A stretch of 64,000 bases of DNA from Hyphomicrobiales bacterium (GTDB lineage Bacteria; Pseudomonadota; Alphaproteobacteria; Rhizobiales; Devosiaceae), in the NCBI GenBank assembly GCA_027487555.1, contig JAIYDI010000029.1, positions 186,001 through 250,000 on the forward strand. The letters run 5' to 3'. Position 1 is the first letter of the stretch. The number at the start of each line of letters is the position of its first letter. The notes under the pieces were generated by a model. The model worked only from the letters and a program-made list of their open reading frames with translations. It did not search any database and was not told where the DNA came from. The translations under genes were made by a program, and so were the position numbers. Positions 8,539-17,097 of this stretch are shown one piece after another.

Positions 8539-9438
8539 TCAGGTCCGGTTCTGGTCAATGAACGGCGAGACAAGTGCCGGCAAGGCAGGAGACATAAAGA
8601 TGTCGTAGTGGGTGGCGCCGGGGATAACCGCGAAACGGTTTCGGTTCATGCCGGAGCGATCCCAGCCGGCATCCTGCCTGCCGCCGCCGAGCAGCTCGAA
8701 CAAGTGGGCGGCCTTGGAGATGCGGATGCTGTCCCAATCGCCGACGACGACAAGGGTGGGGGCGGTGATGCTGGGGAGTTCGGCGGCCCAGTCGAAATCC
8801 TGGCCGACAAGCGCGGCGACCTCGCGGACCGCGGCCGGCCAGGTGTCGGCGCCGCCGGGGGCGACGGCGACATAGCCCTGGTACATGGGCGAACCCTTCA
8901 TGCCTTCGGCCGTGGCGTCCGGGTTGGCGGCGATGCCGAGCATGCCGTGCTGGTTGAAATCGTGCCAGTTGTCGAAGGCGTAGGCTGTCGAGATCAGCAC
9001 CAGATGCTCGACGACCTCGGGGTGGTCGATGGCGAGGCGGAGGGCGACGCCGCCGCCGAGCGAATAGCCCATGACGTCGGCCTTCTCAAAACCCAGGAAC
9101 TTGATCAGTTCGGCGATGTCGGTGGCCATGGCGGGAAACGTCATGGGGCGGCCGAGCGGGCCGGTGCCGCCATGCGCCTGGATGTCGACGCCGATCACCT
9201 GCCGACCCTTTGCAAGTTCCGGGAGGATCGGCGCGAACATGCCGATGGAGCCGAAGCCGCCATGGATGAGGATCAGCGGTTTGCCCTCGCCATAGACTTC
9301 GCAGTGGATGTTGACGCCGTTGACGGGGGCTAGGCCGGAGGTGCTGGGGGTGAGCATGGCGGGACTTTCGGCGAGAGCGGGGAGGGTTGTGGCGAGGGTC
9401 ACCAGAATGGCGGCGGCGAGCAAGTGTCTTCGGTGCAT
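8539..9438 (-). CDS. Exported alpha/beta-hydrolase
   Basis: This alpha/beta-hydrolase of 299 aa has an N-terminal signal peptide (LLAAAILVTLATTLPALAES), so it is probably periplasmic. The oxyanion-hole segment LILIHGGFGS, the nucleophile elbow GYSLGGGVA (Ser near residue 137) and a late ATHYDIF segment that could hold the catalytic His are visible; VVGDWD may hold the acid. Substrate is unknown; candidates are small esters or lactones. It lies 8 bp upstream of the SRPBCC gene at 8003 and belongs to the ArsR-led operon. The other hydrolase in the operon lacks a signal peptide, so the two probably act in different compartments. Confidence 0.85.
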   Translation of the reverse strand: MHRRHLLAAAILVTLATTLPALAESPAMLTPSTSGLAPVNGVNIHCEVYGEGKPLILIHGGFGSIGMFAPILPELAKGRQVIGVDIQAHGGTGPLGRPMTFPAMATDIAELIKFLGFEKADVMGYSLGGGVALRLAIDHPEVVEHLVLISTAYAFDNWHDFNQHGMLGIAANPDATAEGMKGSPMYQGYVAVAPGGADTWPAAVREVAALVGQDFDWAAELPSITAPTLVVVGDWDSIRISKAAHLFELLGGGRQDAGWDRSGMNRNRFAVIPGATHYDIFMSPALPALVSPFIDQNRT

Positions 9439-9528
9439 CTGTTGATCCTTTCGGGCAGCCGATCGCGTGGCGCGGTTGGCGCGCAGCGAAACGGCAGTGT
9501 GAGTGAAGTCAGGCGGGCAGGGGGGTGA

Positions 9529-10017
9529 TCAGGTGAGCGCCTCCAGGTGGGCGGCGAGGCGGTCGTAGCTTTCGAGCGTGCCCTGGGCAAAGCCGCGGCG
9601 CATGGCGGCATCGCGCTGCTCGGGGGTTTCGAAGGCGGCCACCAGCGTGAGGGTTGTGACCCCGTTCGCTTCGGTGAAGGTCAGGGTGCGGACGAAACTG
9701 GGCGGCGGGTTGTTGCCCCAGACTTCGCCCTGCGGGGCGGCGTTGCGATAGACGATGCGGCCTGGCGGCTCGATCTCGAGGAAGGTGCTGTTCGTGGGGT
9801 ACTCGCGGCCATCGGGGCTACGCATGACGTGGTGCCAGTTGCCGCCGACGCGGAAATCGAGCTGGCAGACCGGGTTGGTAAAACCCTTCGGACCCCACCA
9901 TTGTGCGAGGTGGAACGGATCGGCGAACATTTTCCAGACCAGGGCGCGCGGCGCGGCGAACACCCGCGTGATGCTGAGGGTCGGTTCTGATGGTGAAAGT
10001 TCGACGAGCGGTTCCAT
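9529..10017 (-). CDS. AHSA1/SRPBCC domain protein (second copy in operon)
   Basis: This 162-aa protein has the same fold as the 8003-8530 product. It opens with LSITRVFAAPRALVWKMFAD and HLAQWWGPKGF, followed by FRVGGNWHHVM strands and a C-terminal helix (QGTLESYDRLAAHLEAL). The arginine and WGPKG motif typical of AHSA1-like proteins are present. It sits 12 bp downstream of a cytoplasmic hydrolase gene. The two SRPBCC proteins of the operon are clearly related but far from identical, so the duplication is not recent. Confidence 0.85.
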   Translation of the reverse strand: MEPLVELSPSEPTLSITRVFAAPRALVWKMFADPFHLAQWWGPKGFTNPVCQLDFRVGGNWHHVMRSPDGREYPTNSTFLEIEPPGRIVYRNAAPQGEVWGNNPPPSFVRTLTFTEANGVTTLTLVAAFETPEQRDAAMRRGFAQGTLESYDRLAAHLEALT

Positions 10018-10029
10018 GGTCGATCCGGA

Positions 10030-10836
10030 TCAGGCGAAGAAGGTCTTGATGAGCGGCGCGATGGATGTCGGCTTGACCATGTGGTTCTCGCCTTCGAGCT
10101 CGCCATGACGGGCGTTGGGCAACGCGGCGGCGATGGCTTTCTGGGCGTTGCGCATCCAGGTCTCGCTCTTGGTCCCGCCGACTACCATGGCCGGCTGGGT
10201 AAGGCGCGACCAGCTGCCGGGGGCGATAGGCTTGCCGTACTGGAAGGGGCCGGTGAGGGCGGTGTCGTATGTCAGCGTCGGGGCAACGATCTTCATGGTC
10301 TTCCAGAACGGCATCAGCCGCATCATGAAGACGGCGAAGGCGGGGAGGCCGACGCCCTTGCGCATGAAGTGCACCAGCATGCCGGAGCGGTCGTCGGCCT
10401 TGGCGAGGCGCTCGATGGTTTCGACATAGCCGGCGGGCAGGCGGCGGGTGTCGTCGGTGATGAAGGGGGCCTCGTAGAGGAAGAGCCGCTTGATCGCCGG
10501 CGTGCGGTTGGCGGTTTCGAGCGCCAGCGCCGCGCCCGAGGAGATGCCATAGACGAACACCTCAGTGCCGGCGGCGGTAACCAGGGCCTGCAGGTCCTCG
10601 ATCTCGCGGTCGATGGCATAGGGTTTTGTGTCGCCGCTCTCGCCGCGCCCGCGCCGGTCGTAGGTATAGACGGTGAAGCGGTCCCTCAACGCTTCGGCGA
10701 GCGGACGGGCCGGGCCGGAGGCGCGGTAGCAGAGTGCGCCATCGACGAGGATGAGCGCTGGCCCGGCTCCGATGCGCTCGTAGGCGATATGGGTTCCGTC
10801 GGCGGATGTGCAGAACTCGGTCATGCTGGGTGTCAT
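10030..10836 (-). CDS. Cytoplasmic alpha/beta-hydrolase
   Basis: This 268-aa alpha/beta-hydrolase has no signal peptide. Visible features are the N-terminal strand (TEFCTSADGTHIAYERIG), the oxyanion-hole LILVDGALC segment, YTYDRRGRGES, the nucleophile elbow YGISSGAAL (Ser near residue 108) and a late GENHMVKP with the probable catalytic His. A usual substrate cannot be assigned. It is the first structural gene after the ArsR repressor gene, with a 27-bp gap, and precedes an SRPBCC gene. The ATG at 10824 (four codons later) is an alternative start. Confidence 0.85.
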   Translation of the reverse strand: MTPSMTEFCTSADGTHIAYERIGAGPALILVDGALCYRASGPARPLAEALRDRFTVYTYDRRGRGESGDTKPYAIDREIEDLQALVTAAGTEVFVYGISSGAALALETANRTPAIKRLFLYEAPFITDDTRRLPAGYVETIERLAKADDRSGMLVHFMRKGVGLPAFAVFMMRLMPFWKTMKIVAPTLTYDTALTGPFQYGKPIAPGSWSRLTQPAMVVGGTKSETWMRNAQKAIAAALPNARHGELEGENHMVKPTSIAPLIKTFFA

Positions 10837-10863
10837 CCTGTAACGTGGCAGAGCTTTCGGGCG

Positions 10864-11211
10864 TCAGGTCTTTGGCGCGTCCGGATCGGCAGCCTGCAAC
10901 TCGGCGAGATACGCGTCGAGCCGATCGAGGCTTTCGTCCCAGAATTGCCGGTAGGCATCAAGAAAGGTCGCGAGTTCCTTCATCGGCGCGGCTTCCAGCC
11001 GGCACGGGCGCCATTGCGCATCCTTTCCGCGGCTGACAAGGCCCGCCTGCTCGAGCACCTTGATGTGCTTGCTGACGGCAGCAAAGCTCATCTCGAAGGG
11101 CTCGGCCAGTTGCGTGACCGATGCCTCACCGGATGCAAGCCGAGCCAGTATGGCGCGCCGTGTTGGGTCTGCGAGGGCGGAAAGCGTGCCGCTGAGCGAG
11201 TCGGTCGCCAT
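10864..11211 (-). CDS. ArsR-family transcriptional repressor
   Basis: This 115-aa winged-helix regulator is the first gene of the SRPBCC/hydrolase operon. The helix-turn-helix is clear (SVTQLAEPFEMSFAAVSKHIKVLEQAGLV), followed by the wing (SRGKDAQWRPCRLEAAPM). There is no CxC metal-binding motif in the recognition helix, so it is probably of the non-metal subgroup commonly found next to AHSA1-domain genes. The C-terminal helix (FWDESLDRLDAYLAELQA) would give dimerisation. Two matching palindromes stand just upstream of its start, so it likely represses its own operon. The inducer is unknown. Confidence 0.88.
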   Translation of the reverse strand: MATDSLSGTLSALADPTRRAILARLASGEASVTQLAEPFEMSFAAVSKHIKVLEQAGLVSRGKDAQWRPCRLEAAPMKELATFLDAYRQFWDESLDRLDAYLAELQAADPDAPKT

Positions 11212-11229
11212 GACTATCCCAATCCGTAT

Positions 11230-11283
11230 TCAACTGATGAGTTGAGTACATCAGCTGAACCTGATAGTCAACCGGTTGGTTGA
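11230..11283. promoter_or_regulatory. Paired ArsR-type operators upstream of the ArsR operon
   Basis: Two 16-bp perfect inverted repeats share one pattern: TCAACTGATGAGTTGA (11230-11245) and TCAACCGGTTGGTTGA (11268-11283), each with 6-bp arms and a 4-bp centre. They are 38 bp apart centre to centre and lie 19-72 bp before the arsR start. TCAAC...GTTGA palindromes fit ArsR-family operators, so this is very likely the autoregulatory promoter region. Confidence 0.7.
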
Positions 11284-11425
11284 ATACGAAGCTCGTCGAG
11301 CCGGCGTCACGAGCCGACCCGTTTGGCGCCAGGACGAAGCGTCGCTGAGCCGTCGTTTCGGAAAGACTCCGTAAAACGATCCGCTGCTATAGTGGCCGGT
11401 GTTGTGGGGCCCAGGGGGCACAGAC

Positions 11426-12100
11426 TTGGTCGACGTGCAGAAGACGAAGCCAGCCAGCGAACTCGAGGGGCGTTTCATTGGCGACCTCTATGGCAGCTGT
11501 GTCTTTCCGAGCCGGACCAAGGATGAGGCTGTCGTACATGCGTTTCATGCCCGCAGCGTTTCAACACGGCAGGCGGTGGTGAGTGCGGATGTCGATGTGT
11601 CCCGCGGTGAGCCTGTGGCGCTGCGCTTCGATACACTCGGCATCAGGCACGGCGAGATCGAACGGGTGTTCAAGGGCGGCTTCGTCGTGCGGTTTCCAGA
11701 GGCCGAGGCGGTCGACGACACGCTCACCAAGAGCATTGACTGGCTGAAGCTCAAGAGCCGCGGCAAGATCGCCGAACGCCGGCGGCACAAACGTGTGTTA
11801 CCGCGCGAGGGCGCTGCCAAGCTGGTGCTCGGCACCGATCACATTGTCGGTTGTACCATCCAGGACATGTCGCAATCTGGCGCAGCTGTGCTTTGTGACG
11901 ACGTGCCTGCGATCGGCCGGCTCGTTGCAGTCGGTTCGGTCCCTGGACGTGTCGTTCGGCATTTCCCCGGCGGCTTTGGCATGCAGTTCGTCGAAATACA
12001 GTCGCTCGAGACTGTCGAGGCGTTGATGACATTGCGGAATGCGGCCGAAAAGAGCCTTGCGGCCCGCCGCCTAACCCAAACCGTGAAGCGGCTCGGCTGA
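11426..12100 (+). CDS. PilZ-domain protein, possible tandem PilZ
   Basis: This protein of about 224 aa has a C-terminal PilZ domain, the common c-di-GMP receptor fold. The motif pair is visible as RRRHKR (about residue 119) and DMSQSGA (about 150), close to the consensus RxxxR and D/N-x-S-x-x-G. The N-terminal half (RFIGDLYGSCVFPSRTKDE to GFVVRFPEAEA) has a similar strand pattern without the motifs and may be a degenerate first PilZ domain. I prefer the TTG at 11426, which follows AGGGGG by 7 bases, over the GTG at 11399; this is uncertain. It stands alone, convergent with the DUF808 gene 5 bp away. Confidence 0.7.
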   Translation: MVDVQKTKPASELEGRFIGDLYGSCVFPSRTKDEAVVHAFHARSVSTRQAVVSADVDVSRGEPVALRFDTLGIRHGEIERVFKGGFVVRFPEAEAVDDTLTKSIDWLKLKSRGKIAERRRHKRVLPREGAAKLVLGTDHIVGCTIQDMSQSGAAVLCDDVPAIGRLVAVGSVPGRVVRHFPGGFGMQFVEIQSLETVEALMTLRNAAEKSLAARRLTQTVKRLG

Positions 12101-12105
12101 ACGCC

Positions 12106-13089
12106 TCAGGCAGCCGCTTTCTTCGGCAGAACGCGCCGGATGGTCTTCCAAATTGGTTTGAGTACAAACTGCGTAAGCGGGATCAGCAGCGCGCCCAGTG
12201 TGATGCCGATGGTGAAATCTGCGAGAATCACCACCAGTTCCTCCGCCAGTGCCGCAATTGCTGGCAACGCGTCGCCAACCGCATGCGCCATACCTTCGAT
12301 AAAGTGCTCGATGCCTTCGAAGCCGAAACCGGCCAATCCGTGGACGACAATGCCGCCGCCGACCCATACCATCGCTGCCGTGCCGACAACCGAGAGTATC
12401 TGCATGACCCAGGGCATGGCTTTGAGAATGCCGCGCCCTGCCGCCCGTCCCAAGCCGGTGCGCGCGTTCTGCGCCAGGGCCAGGCCGAAATCGTCGGCTT
12501 TCACGATGATGGCAACCGCACCATACACAAGTAGCGTGATGCCTATGCCGACTACGGCGAGCACGGCAGCCTTCTCGGCAAAGGGCAGATCAGGCAGGGC
12601 GCCAAGGGCTATCGTCATGATTTCAGCCGAGAGGATGAAGTCTGTCTGGATCGCACCCGAAATTCGGGATTTCTCAAGGGCCTCGGGCGTTTCGGGCTCC
12701 TCTGTATCGTGTTCGAGCCCGTGCGCTTCGTGCGGCATCAGCCAGGCATAGACCTTCTCGGCCCCTTCGAAGCAGAGGTAGAGCCCGCCGAGCATCAACA
12801 GCGGTGAGACGAGCCACGGCGCAAAAAGGCTGAGCGCCAGCGCCGCCGGCAGCAGGATCAGCAGCTTGTTGCGAATAGAGCCGAGTGCGATCTTGCCGAC
12901 GATCGGGAGTTCGCGGTTGGCCGCGAAGCCAGCAATGTAGTTCGGCGTCACCGCAGTGTCGTCGATGACGGCGCCGGCCGCCTTCAGGCCGGCTTTCGCT
13001 GCCTGGCCCGCAACATCATCGATAGAGGCTGCGGCGACCTTCGCCAGTGCCGTCACATCGTCTAGAAGGCCGAGTAGTCCGATGCTCAT
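12106..13089 (-). CDS. DUF808 (YedI-type) inner-membrane protein
   Basis: This 327-aa membrane protein matches the DUF808 family by its opening MSIGLLGLLDDVTALAKVAAASIDDV and the segment GLKAAGAVIDDTAVTPNYIAGF. The family block KIALGSIRNKLLILLPAALAL precedes the first helix, and several further hydrophobic segments follow (LLMLGGLYLCFEGAEK, AVLAVVGIGITLLVYGAVA, ILSVVGTAAMVWVGGGIVVHG, FTIGITLGALLIPL). Function is unknown in the family. The ATG at 13089 is preferred because it is the usual family start; the track adds 16 residues. Confidence 0.9.
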   Translation of the reverse strand: MSIGLLGLLDDVTALAKVAAASIDDVAGQAAKAGLKAAGAVIDDTAVTPNYIAGFAANRELPIVGKIALGSIRNKLLILLPAALALSLFAPWLVSPLLMLGGLYLCFEGAEKVYAWLMPHEAHGLEHDTEEPETPEALEKSRISGAIQTDFILSAEIMTIALGALPDLPFAEKAAVLAVVGIGITLLVYGAVAIIVKADDFGLALAQNARTGLGRAAGRGILKAMPWVMQILSVVGTAAMVWVGGGIVVHGLAGFGFEGIEHFIEGMAHAVGDALPAIAALAEELVVILADFTIGITLGALLIPLTQFVLKPIWKTIRRVLPKKAAA

Positions 13090-13206
13090 GTAAGAATCTC
13101 GCGTGTTCGCCACCACAATGCCAGTGAGGTCGCACAATGCAAACAGTGGTGGCTAGGTTCTTGCGCGATTGCGCAGTAAAGCAGCGCCGACAAACAGGAG
13201 TATGAC

Positions 13207-13875
13207 GTGCTGCCATGGGTTGAACTGGGCCGGGCCAAAGTGCCGGGCGGCGACGAGTTCCGGCTGATGCAGCGGGGCGACGAGTTCACCATATTCGCCG
13301 GCACTATCGGGCTGATGGGCAGCCGGCAATCCGGCTCGGAGGAGGTGATGGCCGATATCGCCTTTGCTCGCGTCGGCGGCAGGGCAAAGGCACGGGTGCT
13401 GATCGGCGGGCTCGGCATGGGATTCACCCTCAGGCGGGTGTTGGCAAAGTTCGGCGCCGATGCCGAAATCGTAGTGGCGGAACTGGTGCCCGAGATCGTC
13501 AGCTGGGCGCGCGGGCCACTGGCCGGCCTGCATGGCACAAGCCTCGACGATCCGCGCGTGACGCTGAAGCTGGGCGATGTCGGCAACGTCATGGCAGCGG
13601 ACGCGCAGAAGTTCGACGCCATCCTGCTCGATGTCGACAACGGCCCCGAGGGCCTGTCGCGGCCGGGCAATGACCGGCTCTATTCTGCCGGCGGTATTTC
13701 GGCAGCCAAGGCGGCGCTGCGGCCCGGCGGTATGGCGGCGATCTGGTCGGTGGCGCCCGATCCGAAATTCACCAAGCGGCTCGGCCAATCCGGCATGAAG
13801 GTGGAGGAGTTGAAGGCCCGCGCCCATGGCGGCAAGGGCGCGCGGCACGTCATCTGGGTGGCGACGCGGGGCTAA
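13207..13875 (+). CDS. Spermidine-synthase-like class I methyltransferase-fold protein
   Basis: The 222-aa protein has a Rossmann fold of the spermidine synthase/SAM-binding type. The nucleotide-binding motif appears as VLIGGLGMGFTLRRVL, the acidic strand end as VVAELVPEIVSWARG and the catalytic-site strand as DAILLDVDNGPEGL. The N-terminal beta region (DEFRLMQRGDEFTIFAGTIGLMGSR) is typical of this group. It is shorter than true spermidine synthases, so it may be a truncated-type homologue with a different reaction. It starts at a GTG with AGGAG 7 bases upstream. It overlaps no neighbour and is convergent with the nuclease/HEPN gene, whose stop is adjacent. Confidence 0.75.
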   Translation: MLPWVELGRAKVPGGDEFRLMQRGDEFTIFAGTIGLMGSRQSGSEEVMADIAFARVGGRAKARVLIGGLGMGFTLRRVLAKFGADAEIVVAELVPEIVSWARGPLAGLHGTSLDDPRVTLKLGDVGNVMAADAQKFDAILLDVDNGPEGLSRPGNDRLYSAGGISAAKAALRPGGMAAIWSVAPDPKFTKRLGQSGMKVEELKARAHGGKGARHVIWVATRG

Positions 13876-14538
13876 TCATTCCGCAGCAGTGGCTGGGGCT
13901 TCAAGTGACCGAACCAGATTGCGGGCAATTCGCTGGGTCGCCTTCCGTAGGTCCGGCGTCACCTGCGCGTCCAGATCGCCGTGGATCAGGCGGTTCCTCA
14001 GGTTGGCGGCTCTTCGCAGGATATCGGCTTCGTTTGGGCTCACATGCCCCTCGGAGGCGAGGAGTTCCACAACCCTCCCAGGAGACTGCGGTCGCCGCGT
14101 CTGGTCCGGAGAGAGAATTCGAGCAATAGCTTCGAGAACAGGCCAGAGCATCACAAACGCGCCGGGATCGCTTTCATTCATCCCCTCGATACTCGCCAGT
14201 GTGTCCCGCACCCTGCCTTTCGATGTAGGCACTAAGGTCGGTGGAGCTACGCCAGCGTACAAGACGTCCAGACGCCATCCACTCCTGCCCGCCAAGAGCG
14301 GCCTGACTGCCTCAATCTTTCTTTGGGCATCGGTTTGCCCCTTGTACAGAACCTCCACTAGGATGTTGTCTGACGAACTGCCAGGAGCGGCCAGCAAAAC
14401 TGCATCCGGCCGATAGCTTCCAAGGAACTCGGGGAGTTCCACACCGTGAGGGTTCTTGAGCAGGCGGTAGCCTTGCGAAGTCCACTTGGATGCGTAGCGC
14501 TCAAGTGCGTCATCTTCTTCGCGTGTCAACTCGGTCAT
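13876..14538 (-). CDS. Putative nuclease-like protein with HEPN-type motif
   Basis: I do not firmly recognise this 220-aa protein. The N-terminal half (about 1-100) has a strand pattern RPDAVLL...NILVEVLYKG that resembles a PD-(D/E)xK-type restriction-endonuclease core (Asp45, Glu62, Lys66), although the ExK spacing is not canonical. The C-terminal half is helical and contains RNRLIHG at 181-187, which fits the R-x4-H motif of HEPN ribonuclease domains. It may belong to the AHJR-like REase group, but that rests on memory of the pattern. The start codon overlaps the stop of the upstream RusA-like gene (ATGA), indicating coupled translation and a joint role in nucleic-acid processing. Confidence 0.6.
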   Translation of the reverse strand: MTELTREEDDALERYASKWTSQGYRLLKNPHGVELPEFLGSYRPDAVLLAAPGSSSDNILVEVLYKGQTDAQRKIEAVRPLLAGRSGWRLDVLYAGVAPPTLVPTSKGRVRDTLASIEGMNESDPGAFVMLWPVLEAIARILSPDQTRRPQSPGRVVELLASEGHVSPNEADILRRAANLRNRLIHGDLDAQVTPDLRKATQRIARNLVRSLEAPATAAE

Positions 14539-14951
14539 AAACGAATGTCCTCCAGAGGCACCTCGTCCACCCTGATATAAACCGTTGGCTCCCCACTTAC
14601 CATGGCAGCAAGAAGAACAGGACTTGGATCGGCAAAGGTCACGACTGCCATCGGATGGATTCTCTGTGCAACTACCCGGTCAAAGAGTGCGTCGTCGACG
14701 ACAACGTTGGGTCGCAGGCCGTCAAGTATCGGCTTTATTCTGTTGTCCACATCGCCTTGAAGCGGTTCGGCAGGGAAGTAAAACACAGAGACTGCGAGCC
14801 TTGCTGCGTCAAAGGCCCAGCTTTCCGGCGGAATTGCCGCTCTGGCGGCTGCCCTTACACGATCTTGCCATTCCTTCTTTGACCTTGCGCTACCCTGAAG
14901 ACTTACCGGAATTCCAACAACGAAGAACTCCAGAGGCAAATCCGGCCACAT
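14535..14951 (-). CDS. RusA-family Holliday-junction resolvase-like protein
   Basis: This 138-aa protein matches the RusA endonuclease family. The hallmark GDVDNRIKPILDGL lies at residues 66-79, with Asp67, Asp69 and Lys73 in the same D-x-D-x3-K spacing as catalytic Asp70, Asp72 and Lys76 of E. coli RusA. A further acidic pair (VVDDALF, 86-87) stands near the place of Asp91. The N-terminal FFVVGIPVSLQGS is also typical. RusA proteins cut four-way junctions and are usually of phage origin, so this gene is a probable mobile acquisition. No other phage gene is visible. It is translationally coupled to the HEPN-type gene that follows. Confidence 0.78.
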   Translation of the reverse strand: MWPDLPLEFFVVGIPVSLQGSARSKKEWQDRVRAAARAAIPPESWAFDAARLAVSVFYFPAEPLQGDVDNRIKPILDGLRPNVVVDDALFDRVVAQRIHPMAVVTFADPSPVLLAAMVSGEPTVYIRVDEVPLEDIRL

Positions 14952-14995
14952 AGCAAACCCTCATATGCTCCGTCCACGCTAGTTGCGCTCATCAC

Positions 14996-15027
14996 AAAAA
15001 GAAAGGGCCCCATCGGGGCCCTTCCAA
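14996..15027 (-). terminator. Rho-independent terminator of glnA
   Basis: On the minus strand, GAAGGGCCCC-GATG-GGGCCC is followed by TTTCTTTTT. This is a perfect GC-rich hairpin with a T tract, 23 bp after the glnA stop. It also separates glnA from the RusA-like gene. Confidence 0.85.
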
Positions 15028-15049
15028 TTCATGACAATCGATCCGGCGA

Positions 15050-16459
15050 CTAGGCCGAGTAGTACATTTCGTACTCGACCGGGTGCGGGGTGTGCTCGAA
15101 CTTGATGACTTCCGTCATCTTCAGCTCGATATAGCTGTCGATCTGGTCGTCGGTGAACACGCCGCCGGCCTTGAGGAAGTCGCGGTCCTTGTCGAGGTTC
15201 TCGAGCGCTTCGCGGAGCGAGCCGCAAACGGTCGGGATCATCTTCAGTTCTTCCTTCGGCAGCTCGTACAGATCCTTGTCCATCGGGTCGCCCGGGTGGA
15301 TCTTGTTCTTGATGCCGTCGAGGCCGGCCATCAGCATGGCGGCAAAGCCGAGATAGGGGTTCGCCAGCGGATCGGGGAAGCGCACTTCGACGCGCTTGGC
15401 CTTCGGCGACTGGCCGAAGGGGATACGGCAGGAGGCCGAGCGGTTGCGCGCCGAGTAGGCGAGCAGCACGGGGGCTTCGAAGCCGGGCACCAGACGCTTG
15501 TAGGAGTTTGTGGTCGGGTTGGTGAAGGCGTTGATGGCCTTGGCGTGCTTGATGATGCCGCCGATGTAGTAGAGCGCGTCCATCGACAGGCCGGCATACT
15601 GGTCACCAGCGAAGAGCGGCTTGCCGTCCTTCCAGATCGACTGGTGGCAGTGCATGCCCGAACCGTTATCGCCATAAACCGGCTTCGGCATGAAGGTCAC
15701 GGTCTTGCCGTAGGCCTGGGCGACCTGCTGGATCACGTACTTGTAGATCTGCACCGAGTCGGCTGCCTTGATGATCGGGCAGAACTTGATGCCGAGTTCG
15801 TGCTGGGCAGACGCCACTTCGTGGTGGTGCTTTTCGATCGGCACGCCCATGGCGCCCATGGCTGCGAGCATTTCGCCGCGCATGTCCTGGGCGGTATCCA
15901 GCGGCGGAACCGGGAAATAGCCCTTCTTCAGGCCGATATGGTGGCCGTTATTGCCGGATTCGTACTCGGTGTCGTTGTTGGTCGGCAGTTCCGAGTGGTC
16001 GACCGAGAACCCGACCTTGTAGGTGGTGTTCGAATAGCGGACGTCGTCGAAAATGAAGAATTCGGGCTCGGGGCCGAAATAGACGCTGTCGCCGATCCCG
16101 AGCTCCTTGACGTAGGCCTCGGCCTTCTTGGCTGTGGTGCGGGGGTCGCGCTCATAGGGCTGGTACGTCAGCGGGTCGAGCACGTCGCAATTGATGGCGA
16201 GGGTTGAGGCCGAAAAGAACGGATCCATATAGGCCGAATCCGGATCGGGCATCAGCACCATGTCGGACTCGTTGATGGCCTTCCAGCCGGCAATCGAGGA
16301 ACCGTCGAACATGGTGCCTTCTTCGAACAGGTCTTCGTCGACCATGGTCACGTCGAAAGTCACGTGCTGCAGCTTGCCGCGCATGTCGGTGAAGCGCAGA
16401 TCGACATACTTGATGTCCTCATCCTTGATCTTCTTGAGGATGTCGCTCGCAGTGGTCAT
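15050..16459 (-). CDS. glnA: Glutamine synthetase type I
   Basis: This 469-aa protein makes glutamine from glutamate, ammonia and ATP, and forms the dodecamer of bacterial GS I. Family signatures are present: [18 protein letters not shown], the ATP-site [10 protein letters not shown], the glutamate-site flap region [16 protein letters not shown], the NRSASCRIP segment and the adenylylation region [10 protein letters not shown] with the target Tyr. It therefore should be controlled by GlnE adenylylation. It lies 58 bp downstream of glnB, the usual glnBA order in alphaproteobacteria, and has its own terminator. The start is the ATG giving [14 protein letters not shown]. Confidence 0.97.
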   Translation of the reverse strand: MTTASDILKKIKDEDIKYVDLRFTDMRGKLQHVTFDVTMVDEDLFEEGTMFDGSSIAGWKAINESDMVLMPDPDSAYMDPFFSASTLAINCDVLDPLTYQPYERDPRTTAKKAEAYVKELGIGDSVYFGPEPEFFIFDDVRYSNTTYKVGFSVDHSELPTNNDTEYESGNNGHHIGLKKGYFPVPPLDTAQDMRGEMLAAMGAMGVPIEKHHHEVASAQHELGIKFCPIIKAADSVQIYKYVIQQVAQAYGKTVTFMPKPVYGDNGSGMHCHQSIWKDGKPLFAGDQYAGLSMDALYYIGGIIKHAKAINAFTNPTTNSYKRLVPGFEAPVLLAYSARNRSASCRIPFGQSPKAKRVEVRFPDPLANPYLGFAAMLMAGLDGIKNKIHPGDPMDKDLYELPKEELKMIPTVCGSLREALENLDKDRDFLKAGGVFTDDQIDSYIELKMTEVIKFEHTPHPVEYEMYYSA

Positions 16460-16517
16460 TCAGTTCCCCTGTATAGGTCTCGGTTACTTAGGGCGGGCAG
16501 GACGCGCGGCTGGCGCC

Positions 16518-16856
<339 letters not shown>

Positions 16857-17097
16857 TCAGGCCTCCACTATGGCACCGGTCAGTGCCGAACCCTCGTATG
16901 CAGGGGGCGTGCCAGCGCGCATTGGCGCGAAAAAACCGTTTGCAGCGAATGCGTTATCCAGCGAAACAAACACACCCTGATCAGCATGGCAACAGGGCGC
17001 AGTATGTTTTGTGGGCAAGTTGCACATTTTGTGAGCAGGTCTGCGCCAAAGCGTTGGCAGGGTGGGTTTCCCTACGGCCAGATTGCCCGACAATCGC

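Noticed and set aside
10081-11283. 400-aa plus-strand ORF
   Set aside because: It runs antisense to the cytoplasmic hydrolase and ArsR genes, whose motifs and operators are convincing. It has low-complexity Gly/Glu/Ala composition.
15083-16207. 374-aa plus-strand ORF
   Set aside because: It is the complement of glnA; the glutamine synthetase reading is certain.
16857-17097. Sigma-54 promoter for glnB
   Set aside because: No GG-N10-GC pair with flanking consensus was found on the minus strand; several near matches had wrong spacing.
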